Shown: piece by piece, positions 22,040 through 33,173 of the stretch
How positions within the stretch are numbered: the first letter of the stretch is position 1
How the letters are laid out: each line of letters starts with the position of its first letter
Source of the DNA: Pegoplata infirma
Taxonomy: Eukaryota > Arthropoda > Insecta > Diptera > Anthomyiidae
Assembly: GCA_963921195.1 (NCBI GenBank)
Contig: OY992540.1
Coordinates: forward strand, 174,191,896-174,255,895
Length of the DNA: 64,000 nucleotides
Reading direction: 5' to 3'
The notes under the pieces: generated by a model
What the model saw: the letters and a program-made list of their open reading frames with translations, nothing else
What the model was told of the DNA's origin: nothing
Databases searched by the model: none
Translations under genes and position numbers: made by a program

Positions 22040-23705
22040 TTTTTTTTATACATTTTTCTTTTGCGATTATTGTGCTGCATTATGTTACAATTGTAGGGCA
22101 TTCAGCCATGAAACGACGTCAGGTGTTAGGTTGTTGATACCTTCGATATTTCCAGGGAAGGACAGTATTGAGCAGTTGTACATTATGTGTTCAATTGATT
22201 GAGATGGAAACCCGCAAGGGCAACATGCATCATTTGTAAGCCCCCACTTACAAGGGAAGTATCTCAACCCTTATGAACCGATTTGCATGAAACGTAAAAT
22301 ATATATAAAAGAGACCATTCTAAGGTTGGGGTGTCTCGGCTTATCGGCCATATCGGGGATTAAGGGGTTCAAAACATGGGTCAAAAAATAGGGAAAAAAT
22401 CGTTTTTTTTATTTTTCAGCCATTTCTTCTTAAGAAACTATATGATGTTTACATATGAGAAGAAAGGATTTTTGAATACCTATCCAACGGTGGCATAACC
22501 TTGCAAAAGTTTGGCTTCATTAAATACATTTTTCATGAAAATGTGTAAATTTTAGGGGGTAATTATATGAAGACATAGTCCTACGATATCCATATGAATA
22601 CGAAATGATCTTTATTAAATTTAAGTCGACACGTATTTTTTCTCTAGGGGATATTCCTGTTAGTTCGGGAGTTATCGAAATTTTCCCGGAGGTCCACATT
22701 GTTTCATAAGGGGACAACGAAATTTTGAAACACTGATATGGCCGATAAGCCGAGACACCCTAACCTTAAAATCGTCTCTTTAATATATATTTTAAGTTTC
22801 AGGCAAATCGGTTCATAAGGGTTGAGATACTTCCCTTGTTAGTTAGAGATTCCATTGTTCTACCAGTGGATGTGCGTAAGCGGTTTAGGTTACACCATGC
22901 TTTACGTGGAAGATCAAATTTCATAATCCGGTCTTCTTGATTGAATATAGGACTGCTTCGTCCTGAGTCATTCGAATGCAACATCCAGACCGTGTTAGTA
23001 TCAAAACGTTCGTCTGGTAGTTTTTTCGCCAGGGGACGACTTCTGGATGTTAGTCTCGATCCATAGGGAATATAGAGGTCAGAGCACAGTGGGATGTTTG
23101 TGTTTCCACTAATTTTGTTGAACTCTCATAGGAGAGCTTGTTTTCTTCTAATAGGAGGAGGAAGCAGGTTCGATAGCATTGGGAGCCATTCAACAGGCGT
23201 GGCCTTTAAGGTTCCTTGTCAACACAGTAGACAAGCGCCAGGGCTGAGGTACGCAGACAATTTGCAGATGCACCCCAGCTTGTACATGCGAGTTTCTGGA
23301 TGATGTTGTTCCTGGTTTTTATTTTTTACGCTGATTTGAATAGATGCGTTCTTAACGATAGCGTTCTGTCCAAGGTAATGCCCAGATATTTTGGGGTAAA
23401 GCTATGTTGAAGAATGAACCGTTAAAACTTATTGACAGTTTTCTGTCCGCATCTTTGTGTGTTAGGTGGAAGCAACATACCTCTGTCTTCGATAAGCTTG
23501 GCTTAAGCCTCCATTTACTACAGTATGAGGAGATTTTTAATAAGTCCGATTCCTGCACGGCTTCGAGTGAGTTAAAGTTTGTGTGTTGGTGTCGTCGGCA
23601 TTATTAAACTTGCGGGAGGTAGTGGAAAGTAGATCATGGATGTAGATATTGAAAAGAACTGGAGCGAGGACTGAACCCTGAGGAAGACCGTTGTTGTGCT
23701 TTCTA
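22040..23705 (-). pseudogene. Non-LTR retrotransposon relic, RT palm to C-terminus
   Basis: Reading from 23705 leftward: GLPQGSVLAPVLFNIYIHDL (RT motif B region), then NADDT in place of the usual YADD, SSYCSKWRLKPSLSKTEVCC, FTPKYLGITLDRTLS, KTRNNIIQKLACTSWGASAN (RT thumb), FDLPRKAWCNLNRLRTSTGR, and a C-terminal Cys-rich segment CCPCGFPSQSIEHIMYNCS ending in a stop at about 22085. Frameshifts join these pieces, and the 5' half is missing. It belongs to the Jockey/CR1-like group of LINEs in a broad sense; the exact clade is uncertain. A 588-bp MITE (22251-22838) interrupts it between the last two segments. Confidence 0.85.
22251..22838. mobile_element. MITE with TTA duplication, inserted in a LINE
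   Basis: Ends CAAGGGAAGTATCTCAACCC and its inverted match. Pairing continues through ttatgaaccgattt, about 34 bp. TTA flanks both sides (22248-22250, 22839-22841). Removing the MITE and one TTA puts the two halves of the LINE frame exactly back in phase, a strong check of both boundaries. A truncated copy is at 2916-3169, and the ends resemble those of the element at 57008-57607. No coding capacity; PIF/Harbinger-like by its duplication. Confidence 0.92.
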
Positions 23706-24246
23706 GTCTTACTTACTCATATTTTCGTTACAAAATACGTTAAAAAGTCTTTCGCTAAGCATAGATGTTATAATGTTGCAAATTTGTCTACATGGTATAA
23801 TTTTGGATAGTTTAAGGATAAGATAATGGTTCTTATGTTTCTTTTTCAATAAAAAAACAGCACATTGAAATTAAATAAAAATTGGTACCTACATGCTTGT
23901 AATATTTTTTTTTTTAATAAAAAAATGTTTTTTTTTTTTAAACTTAGGACGGAATTGCATCATTGATAAAGCGCATTTTTAGTATTTTATACCTCTTGCT
24001 TTGTAAGATTATTAATTTTTTCTAAAGAAACTTATCCAAGTTTTTAAAATTTATTCATATAGAAAAAATTGTATAACTTCAGAAAAAGTCTGAGAATTTT
24101 CTTCAGAAGTCTTAGATACTGAAACAATTTTACAACAGCAACCACTTATGTTCTCAAAATCGTTTCGTACTAAAAAAGAATATAACAAAAGTTGCAGTTC
24201 TAAAACGTTCTTCATCTTCTATATACATATATGTACCTTTCATTTA
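23706..24246. other. AT-rich DNA, no gene seen
   Basis: No coding frame or RNA gene recognised. Some agaaaaagtctgag-type words around 24070-24115 recall the minisatellite at 38.9-40.3 kb. Confidence 0.4.
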
Positions 24247-24375
24247 AAGTACCTTTTATAAAAAGTACCTTTTATAAAAAGTACCTTTTATAAAAAGTAC
24301 CTTTTATAAAAATTACCTTTTATAAAAAGTAGCTTTTATAAACTTTTTTATAAAAGTACCTTTTATAAAAAGTAG
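24247..24375. repeat. 16-bp tandem array
   Basis: About eight copies of aaaagtaccttttata in a row, the last few degenerate (one 12-bp copy). It borders the inverted repeat at 24380-24681. Inverted, decayed units (cattttataaagggtcc, tttataaaaggtacc) lie on the other side at about 24683-24735, so the array belongs to the ends of one element. Confidence 0.9.
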
Positions 24376-24379
24376 CGAA

Positions 24380-24681
24380 ATTATACTTTTTGGTACTTTT
24401 TTATTTCCTGAAATAATAACACTGTGAGACAGCCCAAATCGGATGGGGGCTCTGCTACAATTTTGCTGAACATCACTTTGCAATATTCGGGCGCTACAAT
24501 TTCCCCTATAACTTTAAATCGATATATTTCTAATACAAGAGCTAACCCAGCGAAACGCCGGGACACGTATAACTTTTTTTTGACCGATATAAAATTTCCT
24601 GGTAAGCAGAACTCCCGCCGATTTGGGCTGTCGCACAGTGTTATTATTTCAGGAAATAAAAAAGTACCAAAAAGTGTACTT
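24380..24681. mobile_element. Inverted-repeat element with ~80-bp arms
   Basis: Left arm 24380-24460 (tactttttggtactttttta, taacactgtgagacagccca, aatcgg) pairs with right arm 24610-24681. The core gagctaacccagcgaaacgc is unpaired. The two open frames of 118-129 codons on opposite strands over this span (24424-24780, 24381-24770) are products of the palindrome. Direct ends and target duplication are not resolved. Confidence 0.75.
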
Positions 24682-24739
24682 TCGGTACATTTTATAAAGG
24701 GTCCTTTTGTAAAAAAGTTTATAAAAGGTACCAGCGAAG

Positions 24740-25360
24740 TTATTAAAATTTTATTATTAAAATTATTCATTGAAATATAATTTTATGGAAGACTTAAACG
24801 TCCACAAGTAAATAAAACATTGACTACGTAGGGAAATTGTTTGAAAAAGATAGAGCAATTCTGATCCTTCTATTATCCAGTATTCAATACAACTGGAAAC
24901 GAAGTACCGGGATGGTAAGCTAGTGTTTATATAATTATTATATATATTTTCTGTTGAAAACCCCATAGTTCTGAGATATTTGTCGTATAAAAAAGTCGTA
25001 AATTCTAAACAAAAATATTGAAAATGTTTTTCATTCGATTAATTTTTCCTATGGAAAAATTTATAAATTCTGAGAAATTGTTAAAATGGATAAAGTGTCT
25101 TATTCTGAAAAAAAAAAAATCTGCAGGCAATGTCTCAGTTTTTGAGAAATTTCTCCAAGACAAAGTAACAGGCTCTTAAGCATTTCTCTGATTGGAAAAG
25201 TCCCAAATTTTAAAGATATTTCAGATTTTAACATTTCCCCTCCTGAAAAATTCCCAGATTCTGGAATATTTTCATTATTTCATTTGTTAAACCATAGAGT
25301 AAAAACAGTAAGAGGCATTATGAGTGAAAACTCTTTCCTTTTCGAAATTTGATTTTTAGC
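24740..25360. other. AT-rich DNA, no gene seen
   Basis: No coding frame seen. Weak copies of ttcctatagaaaaa/ttctgagaaa words suggest an old piece of the minisatellite found at 38.9-40.3 kb. Confidence 0.4.
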
Positions 25361-25394
25361 CGTAAACTCTGATTATCTCGAGGAAGAAAACCAG

Positions 25395-25590
25395 AACACA
25401 CACAAAAGGAAATCGAAGAAAAAAAGAAAACTAACGAATACATTCAAAAGGAATCAAAGAAAAAAAGAAAAATAAACGAATACATTCAAGAGGAACCGAA
25501 GAAAAAACAGAAAATAAACGAATACATTCAAAAGGAACCGAAGAAAAAAAGGAAAATAAACGAATACTTTTAAAAGGAACCGAAGAAAAA
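25395..25590. repeat. 42-bp tandem array, about five copies
   Basis: The word cgaatacattcaaaagga recurs with an exact 42-bp step (cattc at about 25441, 25483, 25525; cgaatac again at 25561). As 42 is divisible by three, one forward frame reads a 14-residue repeat (KEPKKKRKINEYIQ) until a stop at about 25570. Inverted words taaactctgattatctcgag (25362-25381) and ttccttgagataatcgta flank the array. Probably noncoding. Confidence 0.9.
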
Positions 25591-25865
25591 AAGTTTTCTT
25601 CCTTGAGATAATCGTAGTCCATAAAAAGGTTTTCACAATACCTTACTGTTTTTATTCTATGATTAAATCAATGGAAATACAAATTCTGAATTTTTTGAAA
25701 ACCATATTTAATCTATTTCAAGATTCTACTACATTTTCCTATTGGAAAACATTAAGAGGTTCTAAGGCATTTTGGAAATTAGAAAACTTTTTCCTATAGA
25801 AAAAGTCTTAGATTTTACAACATTTTTTACTATAGAAAAAGTCTCAGATTTAATTCAATTTTTTA

Positions 25866-26725
25866 ACGAATTCCTTATTTAGTAATTCAATTTTGTAATC
25901 GATTGAATTAATTCTACTCTAAATTGTTTCATAGAATTAATTCAACTTTGCCCATTCAGTAAAATAAAGGTTCATTGAATTCATTCCTTTTTTATTGTTC
26001 TTTAAAATACGTTCAAAGAATTCATTCACTAAGAAATTATTCTTTTTGAATTAATTCTTTACTGAATTAATTCAATTTCTTAACAATTCAGTAAGAATTG
26101 AAAATTGGTTAACCATTCAGTAAAAACGCAAAATTTTGCTAAGCATTCAGTAAGAACGTAAAAATTGTTTAACCGTTCAGTAAGAATTGAAAAATATTTT
26201 CACCGAAACGGGGCACGTCCCCACGGGTATAAACACCACATTCGACTTTTTAGAGGTCAAGGTCATATTTTTTTTTGTTAATTTTAAGCAAGTTCGGTAT
26301 TATTAATGAGTTCCCGTTATTTTACATATCTTTTTTCTTTTTCAATGAAAAATACAATTTTATTTTTCATTTTGCAAAAAAAAAATTATTTTCTTATTGA
26401 ACGGTGAAAATATTTTTTAATTCTTACTGAATGGTTAGCAAAATTTTGCGTTCTTACCGAATGGTTAACAAATTTTTCAATTCTTACTGAATGGTGAAGA
26501 AATTGAATTAATTCAGTAAATAATTAATTCAATAAGAATGAATTCTTAGTGAATGAATTCTTTGAACGTATTTTAAAGAACAATAAAAAAGAATTGAATT
26601 CTTTTTCAGTGTTATTGAATGGAAATAAATAAGAATTCGTTCCATTCAATTCAATGTGAACAATGAATTAGTTCTTTCGACTATAATTCAGAACGGAAAA
26701 TTGAATCAAGGAATTAATTCAATAC
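25866..26725. repeat. Long palindrome with ~335-bp arms
   Basis: The left arm ends ..attgaaaaatattttcaccg at 26206, and the right arm starts cggtgaaaatattttttaat at 26402. Pairing runs outward through aagaattcattcactaagaa, ttcaaagaattcattc and tgaattaattc words to about 25880/26710. One arm has an extra ~32-bp ttactgaa(c/t)ggtt unit. The 195-bp loop (26207-26401) is different DNA (ggggcacgtccccacggg). It looks like a foldback transposon; no target duplication was fixed. Confidence 0.88.
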
Positions 26726-27027
26726 AAGCTCAGGTAGTGGGACACCCCAGATTCATAATCAAGAGAGACATTTACAGTGTTCGCAAATTGAGGTTAAAGT
26801 TGTTTCGGCCTAGCCGTGGTATATAAGCTTAAAATGACAATCACGCTCAAAATATTACTCGGATATGACGGAAACCTAACATGTTTACTTGTTGTTTGGT
26901 CTCTCTACATACTGAACTTGAAATCCCCATTATGGGGACAAATCCCTGTATCTGTCATTTCTGCATTAACCACACGCACAGGCGTTAGTCAGCTAGCCAG
27001 TCAATGTTCGCTATTTATTATATAAAA
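26726..27027. other. Short stretch, no gene seen
   Basis: Somewhat less AT-rich. The 69-codon frame at 26816-27025 has no recognisable motif. Confidence 0.35.
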
Positions 27028-27437
27028 CAGCGATGGACGCGTGAGTCAATTTTGAACTACACTCAAGAAATCCACTTTTAAATCACTCACTGCAGTATGT
27101 TAGCGTGATGGGCTTTTCCAGTTTTATTTAAAGTTTAAGAAAAAATTTTGTTTTACAATCATTAGGTGTAAAAGTAACGACTATTTAAACTAATTTGGTA
27201 AGTTTTTCAAATAAAGTGAGTGCTATCTCAAATTGACTTCCGCGCACTCCTCAACCCTTATATTTGACTCACTCTTATTATTTATTTTTTAACTCACGCG
27301 CAACTTCTTATCACTTAAGTGAATTTAGTGTTAAACACAATCAATCACACCCAATTTCTTATTACCTCCAGTTAATTGAATTTTTAACAAAGTCACGCGT
27401 TTTCTCAAAAAAAGGTTTGCTCACATGCGCATCCCTA
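27028..27437. mobile_element. Probable hAT-like MITE (410 bp)
   Basis: Ends CAGCGATGgacgcgtgag and, inverted, TAGGGATGcgcatgtgag. Flanks ATATAAAA and GTATAAAC match at six of eight positions. The interior is rich in gtgagt/actcac words. Boundaries fit an 8-bp-duplication element but are less certain than the other hAT-like copies. Confidence 0.5.
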
Positions 27438-28332
27438 GTATAAACGATAATGCGGGCAATGAATTTAAGCTTATGTACTCAAACCTCAAACTGATAGTGT
27501 TCAGTAGTGATGTTTGATAACAATCAAGCCTTCATGATCATAATTATATGCTTTAGATAAAAGAGTAGAGAACATTTTAAGCTGGCGTGATTCACAATGT
27601 GCTGTTTCTTCAGCTAGACTAAACGGTGCTAGTCTGCCTCGTGCCGAAAGCAAGCTTGAGGATCTAAAAAGTGTATACAAATTGCCAGTTTATCGACACT
27701 TGCATGGCTGGACTTTGATGAACAAAAGAACAAAATATACGCTCTAAAGTGAAAACAATCAACATGAGTTGTTAAAAAAAAATATGTTTAATAATTTTGT
27801 ATTAAGGACAGAAGCGATATCGATATTAGTTAAGGTATTGAACTTTTTTTTTTTTAAGTTTTGTTATCGGTTGTTGGTTATATAATCATAACGGTACTCT
27901 CACAATAATAACTTTGTCAAATTACCAGGAAACTTCGCTGAGAAAGCACAAATTATTTCAATTCCAACCTGCTAAAAATAAATATGAGGCATTCCACATC
28001 AAATGTAACGCAACAGAAAACATGTGTGCCATGAATGTCTGAATAGGTGGTATTAACAGCCCTATATGGAACTAACAAAATTGCGTTTTTGTTTTTTTCA
28101 ATCTTTCAAAAACTGGGCAAAGGAGGCTTGGTAAATATTGGAAAAATTGTCAAATTTGTGCCGAGTTCCCTTGGTCAAATGTTTATAAAATTATGACGCA
28201 ATGCACCATTCTTGTATATTTTTTTATCGGCTAAAAATTTTTACTTTGGAAAATTTTCAGATGCTGCTCTGAAATTTTTAATTTTTTCAAAAAGTCAATT
28301 TATTAAAAATCCGTTCACATTTATTTTTAAGC
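27438..28332. other. No gene seen
   Basis: AT-rich, with a somewhat GC-richer part at about 27585-27730 (ctagtctgcctcgtgccgaa) that could be single-copy DNA. No open frame with recognisable motifs. Confidence 0.4.
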
Positions 28333-28335
28333 TTA

Positions 28336-28542
28336 GAGGGTATTTATACACAGCCTTTTTTTGCTTGCAATAAAGTCTTGCAACTTTTTTTTTGTTGGCA
28401 AACGGGGGTGAAAAGAAAACGGGGTAGAAAAAAAATCACGAATTCTGTTTTCCTTCTTCTATGCTTCTCACCCCCGATTGCCTTCAAAAAAAACTCAGAT
28501 AAAAAAGGCGTGCATGAAAAAACGCTGTGTGTAAATACCGTC
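28336..28542. mobile_element. 207-bp MITE with TTA duplication
   Basis: Ends GAGGGTATTTATACACAGC and, inverted, GACGGTATTTACACACAGC, flanked by TTA (28333-28335, 28543-28545). Inside, gggggtgaaaag pairs with cttctcaccccc, so the element folds back along most of its length. The two opposing open frames of 90-103 codons here are by-products. Confidence 0.8.
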
Positions 28543-28562
28543 TTAGATGTTTGCCTATCCAC

Positions 28563-29214
28563 TAGTGTTTGGTGTCCGGGAATTCCCGGGAAAACACTGA
28601 CGGGAATTTTTTTAATTTTTTCCGGGAAATCCGATAATTTTATAAAATAAACCATTTTATAATTACATTTTCTATTTTTTGTGTTTTTTTATTCTATTTG
28701 GAAGAACAGTGCAAATATATATTCATAGGAAAACTGACCAAGTGTAAAAAGTATGACAATATCATGAAAAAACTTAAAAAGTCAAAAAATATACATACGT
28801 CGGGTAATGATAATTTTGCAAAGACTGTCAAAAAAAAAAATATAGAAACTTTGAACCTAAAATTTACATTTCCAGAACAAAATATTAAAAGTGCTGCCAA
28901 ATATATTAGTTTTTGGTCGAATAACGCAGTTTTTTGTTTTTTGCGATTTTTAGTTATTTTTGGCGATTTTTTATGGGGAAAAAAGTTGCAATATTTTGTT
29001 TGTTTTGTGTTATTGTATTTCAGGATTTTTAGCTTTTATTTTTTGATTTTTAATGTTTTAATTAATTGTTTATCTATACTTAAACTGTTTTTAATAAAAA
29101 GTTGTTAAAATTTTAATGTTTTTTATTATTTATATTAATAATAAATCCCGAGAAATAAATAGTTTTTTTCCCGTTTCCCGGGAAATTGAAAAGTCCGAAA
29201 ATTCCCAAACACTA
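28563..29214. mobile_element. hAT-like element (652 bp)
   Basis: Ends TAGTGTTTGG and its exact inverse, each followed by cccggga-rich subterminal DNA. 8-bp flanks CTATCCAC (28555-28562) and TTATCCAC (29215-29222), one mismatch. It lies 17 bp from the TTA MITE. A 136-codon frame (28698-29108) is lysine-rich at first and then F/L/I-rich; no hAT zinc finger or dimerisation motif can be read, so no product is claimed. Confidence 0.72.
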
Positions 29215-29222
29215 TTATCCAC

Positions 29223-29690
29223 ACAAAAAAATCAGGAAAGCATTTTTCGTCTTTTTCATGAAAATCGCATTTAAAAATTAGATTTCTTAAAAACTATGTA
29301 ATTCTCTTGTATTTTATTGTATCAATATCGCGTATGAGCAACATTATTTTCGAAATTCGTTGGCCTTGCAATGTTTGGTACTCATACGCGATTTTTTTTA
29401 ATAAAAGTAAAAAAATAAGTGGATATTTATGATTTTTAGTGCATATTTTAAGATTTTTAGTGCATATTTCAAGAGTTTTTAGTGCATATTTTATGTGCCT
29501 AAAACATAGTTTTTTAGTGCATGAAGGTCCCTGGTTATGATTTATATTTTTTCCGATCATCCCAAATTTAATTTTTTGGTTAGTTAACCGACTTTACCTC
29601 CCCGTTTTAAGTGGGGTATTGACAGTAGATTCTTGAAACAACATCCAAAAACTTCTCTAAGTTCCTGGTTTCCAAAACTATACCAAACGT
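29223..29690. other. AT-rich DNA with short local repeats
   Basis: Three copies of tttttagtgcatattt lie between about 29436 and 29495. gtactcatacgcgatttt (about 29380) repeats, inverted, atcgcgtatgagca near 29330. No gene seen. Confidence 0.4.
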
Positions 29691-29697
29691 TTAATAG

Positions 29698-30720
29698 GTC
29701 CAATATGACGTTTATTTTTTTAATTTCGATTTCCTTGAAACTTGTTATCCGGGGGTTATTTGGGACGCTGATTCCGAATTTTTATTCAGGTTCCAAAAAT
29801 TCGAAATGGCGGATCCAATATGGCAGATGATTTTTTTTTTTTAAATTGTCGCATTTAAGTTAAACTTGATACCCGGGAGTTTTATGAGTCACTTATTGTT
29901 AGTACGAATCCGACATCAGGTTTAAAAATCGATATTTAATAAATATAAGAGCCATGCTGGATCCCCCATTTTGAATTTTAAAAATCTTATGTCAGATTCG
30001 TACTAAGTGACTTATAAAACTCCCGGGTATCGAGTTTAACTTAAATGCGACAACTTAAAAAAAAATCTTCTGCCATATGAATGAATCCGCCATTTTGAAT
30101 TTTTTAAATCTGAATAAAAATTCGAAATCAGCGTCCCAAATAACACCCGGATAACAAGTTTCAAGGAAATTGAAATTAAAAAATAAAAAATAAACGTCAT
30201 ATTGGATCCGCCATTTTGAATTTTGGAATTCTAAATTCAGAATCATGTTTTGTGACCCATAATACACCCGGGAACCGAGTTTTATTTGAATGCGACAACT
30301 TAAAAAAACCATCCGCCATATTAAGTCCGCCATTTTGAATTTTTCAAATCTGAATAAAAATTCGAAATCAGCGTCCCAAATAGCCGCCGGATAACAAGTT
30401 TCAAGGAAATCGAAATTACAAAAAAAAAAATAACGGCATATTGGATCCGCCATTTTGAATTTGGGTAATATAAATTCAGAATTGTGTTTAGTGGCCCATA
30501 ATACACCCGGGAACCGAGTTTTATTTGAATGCGAAAACCTTGAAAAAATCATCCACCATATTGGATCCACCATTTTTAATTTTTGAAATTTGAATGAAAA
30601 TTCGAAATTAGCGTCCCAATAAACCCCATGATAACAAATTTCATAAGAATCCGATAACTCCTTCATTAGTTTCCAGCATATCCCGATCGGGGTATCCCGA
30701 TTCGCGCCGCCATATTGGCT
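29698..30720. repeat. Palindrome joined to a 240-bp tandem array
   Basis: 29698-29920 is inverted against 29985-30209 (ccaatatgacgtttattttt; gggacgctgattccgaattt; cccgggagttttat). On the right the module continues in tandem with an exact 240-bp step (cattttgaat at 30091 and 30331, related word at 30571), about 2.6 units. Each unit carries atattggatccgccattttg and cgtcccaaata. Because 240 = 3 x 80, a reverse frame of 222 codons (30055-30723) stays open and shows an 80-residue repeat (KFKMADPI; FLETCYPGVIWDADFEF). It is most simply explained by the repeat rather than a gene. Confidence 0.9.
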
Positions 30721-30800
30721 CACTCACCATTGGGTTCAACTTCCGCCACTCAGCTTTCAAAAGTAGAGATCATTGGCTAAATTTTAAGCCATAATACAAC

Positions 30801-31927
30801 TCTCTACGACCAATAGAATTTTGGTGGCGGGGGGTCTCCCCCCGTATGTATGTGGGTATGTATGTTCCGTATGGACTCGAAAACGGATGGACCGATATTG
30901 ATGAAATTTTCAGGGAATATTCAGAATAGCCTGGCGAGTAACACAGTCAAGTCGGATGTTTGATTTTCGGTATGTGGGCGGCAAAATCAAATTTTTACAT
31001 TCTACCACTAATGACATCTTTATAATAAAAAGGTATGGACCGATTTTGATGAAATTTTAACCACAAATAGTACTAACCGAATACTTACTATAGGCCAAAT
31101 TAGAGCGTGTTCGGACTAAGGGGCGTAAAATGCCAAGCCTCTTTGCATTGAATTAAAAGTTATTTTTGCATGCTTTGCAATAATGCAAAAACGGCTGTAT
31201 GTGTGTTCCATATGGACGTGAAAACGGCTGGACCGATCTTAATGGAATTTTCAGGGAATATTAAGAATAGCCTTGGAAGTAACACTGTGCGGTCAGCACT
31301 GATATATAGGCCATGTTACACTACGATTGGAAAAAGGGGCTTAAAAAGCTACTCCCCTTTTTTAACCTGTTTCGCAATTACGCAAAAACAGTTGAAACAG
31401 TTCCCTTGACATTTTTAATCAAGATAGTGCTAATCAATTGCATATGTAATAAGATTATAACTATAAATAGGCGCGAAAACACAATGAGTTTCATTTATAG
31501 GAGACATCCCCTAAGCGTTGGTCAAACAAAAACCAAATATATTCCTGCCACTTCCACTATGACACTCCTTTTTTATTTAATAAAAGTTATTTCTTCCTCT
31601 TCCGCAATCACACAAAAACGGCTAAACCGATTTCATTGAAATTTGCAGCATAGATAGTACTTACCGAGGACGCAACTTGGAACTTTAGCTATATTAAAAG
31701 CCACGATTCGATAAGAATGCGTACAATGAAACGTCCCTTTGTACTATAGTGTCTGTTTCTCTATAGATTTCTCTATAGATAGTGCTAAAAGAAAGTGGAA
31801 CTAAAGGCTAATTCTGGACCTGGTCCCGTGCTTTAGTTTTGTCCGACACTATATATTAAGATCGAGATGCAATAGAAGACAGAATCGATATTTTCTTAGG
31901 GCCAGCAACGCGGACCGGGTCAGCTAG
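30801..31927 (+). mobile_element. Probable Helitron-like element, 3' end clear
   Basis: Ends gcaacgcggaccgggtcagCTAG|T at 31924-31928, a Helitron-style GC-rich 3' terminus. The 5' part (tctctacgacc, then ggggggtctccccccgtatg) has the TC start and hairpin but follows C rather than A, so the start is approximate. The interior repeats gaaaacggatggaccgatat..tgatgaaattttcaggg-like modules near 30890, 31030, 31215 and 31620. No Rep/helicase frame. Confidence 0.6.
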
Positions 31928-32662
31928 TCTACAAATAAAAAACTAATTATCAAAATCGGTTCAATTGAGTGGCAACCCTGGCAGTTCTTGCTGACCAAAT
32001 TTTGTGTTATAAAATTTTAAAAATATTACAATAATTTATCTTTCAAATACAAAAACAGAATTAAAAAATATTTTGTATTTATATTTTTATTTTTATAGCT
32101 GTTTGAAAATTGCTTTTCCTTTAAACCCCCTTAAGCCATTATACCTGAAATTACTCAGAAATTTGAGGTACAATTTTTGTCGCCGTATTCGTTGGCAGCA
32201 TCCGTTGATCCACAATTAATTCTTTAAACTGGCAATAAAAAAATGTTTAACCTCTTCCAAACAAATTCTTCCGAAAACGTGCTAGACAATTTCTGAGGCA
32301 TAAACTATTTGCAATTAAAGAGGACGATCGGAAAAGGGACGTAAAATGTCACGCCGATTTTCATGAAATTTTCACCGCAGATCCTACCAGCCGGGTCGAG
32401 AACTATAAAATATAGCGATCGGAAAATGGGGTGTAAAATTTCACACAACTTTTTATTTTATTGAACGGTTTTTCCGCCTGTTCCTTAATCACGCATAAAG
32501 GGTTTAACTAATTTTAGTGAAATCTATACCACAGATAGTAATAACTGAGGTTATAAAATAGTGAAATCAGACAAAGGGGCGTAAATGTTCTGTAAGCATA
32601 GACGGCTGAACCAATTTTAAGGTAATTTTTATCACAGGTAGTAATAAGCGAGGCGGGAATTA
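31928..32662. other. Decayed Helitron-like modules, no gene seen
   Basis: Words such as ccgattttcatgaaattttc (about 32350) and gaccaaggggcgtaaa relatives repeat modules of the neighbouring Helitron-like element. Otherwise AT-rich. Confidence 0.45.
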
Positions 32663-33171
32663 TCTTAATATATAAAAACGTTTGTGTCGGGTACGTGCTA
32701 CTAAAACTCAAGAACCGTTGGACCGATTGATACCAAACTTGGACAATATATTAGTTTAGCCTGGAGCCATGTCTCTTAAGTTTAATCCCGATAGGTGTCG
32801 CTGCTGTCGCAATATTTAAATTTTTTGTATTTATGGTACGATTTGGCTGAAATACACACAATATATTTATAAAACAAAAATAAGTTTCCTGATAAATTTG
32901 GAATTGATAAGTGGCGCTGTTGTAGTTATAATTCTAATTAATGGTACAATTTGGCTCAAATTCACACGATATATTTATTAAACAAAAAAAAATGTTCTAA
33001 TAAAATTTGGACCCTGTAGATGGCGCTGGGGTAAAATTATATAGTATATATGTTTCGTCATGAAAAAATTATGTACAATTACGGACCCGATTGGTGGCTC
33101 TTGAGAAAAGCTATTAATATACTCATATCTAACAATAAGTCGACCCGGGCAACTTCGAGCGCTTCAGCTAG
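32663..33171 (+). mobile_element. Non-autonomous Helitron (509 bp)
   Basis: 5' end A|TCTTAATATATAAAAACG at 32663 and 3' end gacccgggcaacttcg..cttcagCTAG|T at 33168-33172, with the A and T insertion context. Three modules of aaatttggaccctgtagatgg type (about 32805, 32910, 33010) make up the interior. No open frame. Confidence 0.75.
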
Positions 33172-33173
33172 TA

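Noticed and set aside
24381..24780. Overlapping 129- and 118-codon frames on opposite strands
   Set aside because: Both are read through the arms of one palindrome; the mirror-image frames are a structural by-product.
28698..29108. 136-codon forward frame as a hAT transposase
   Set aside because: It lies in an hAT-like element, but its second half is almost only F, L and I, as expected from T-rich DNA. No BED finger or dimerisation motif is readable.
30055..30723. 222-codon reverse frame as a gene
   Set aside because: Its openness follows from a 240-bp tandem repeat with a period divisible by three. The repeated KFKMADPI motif is the translation of the repeat word.
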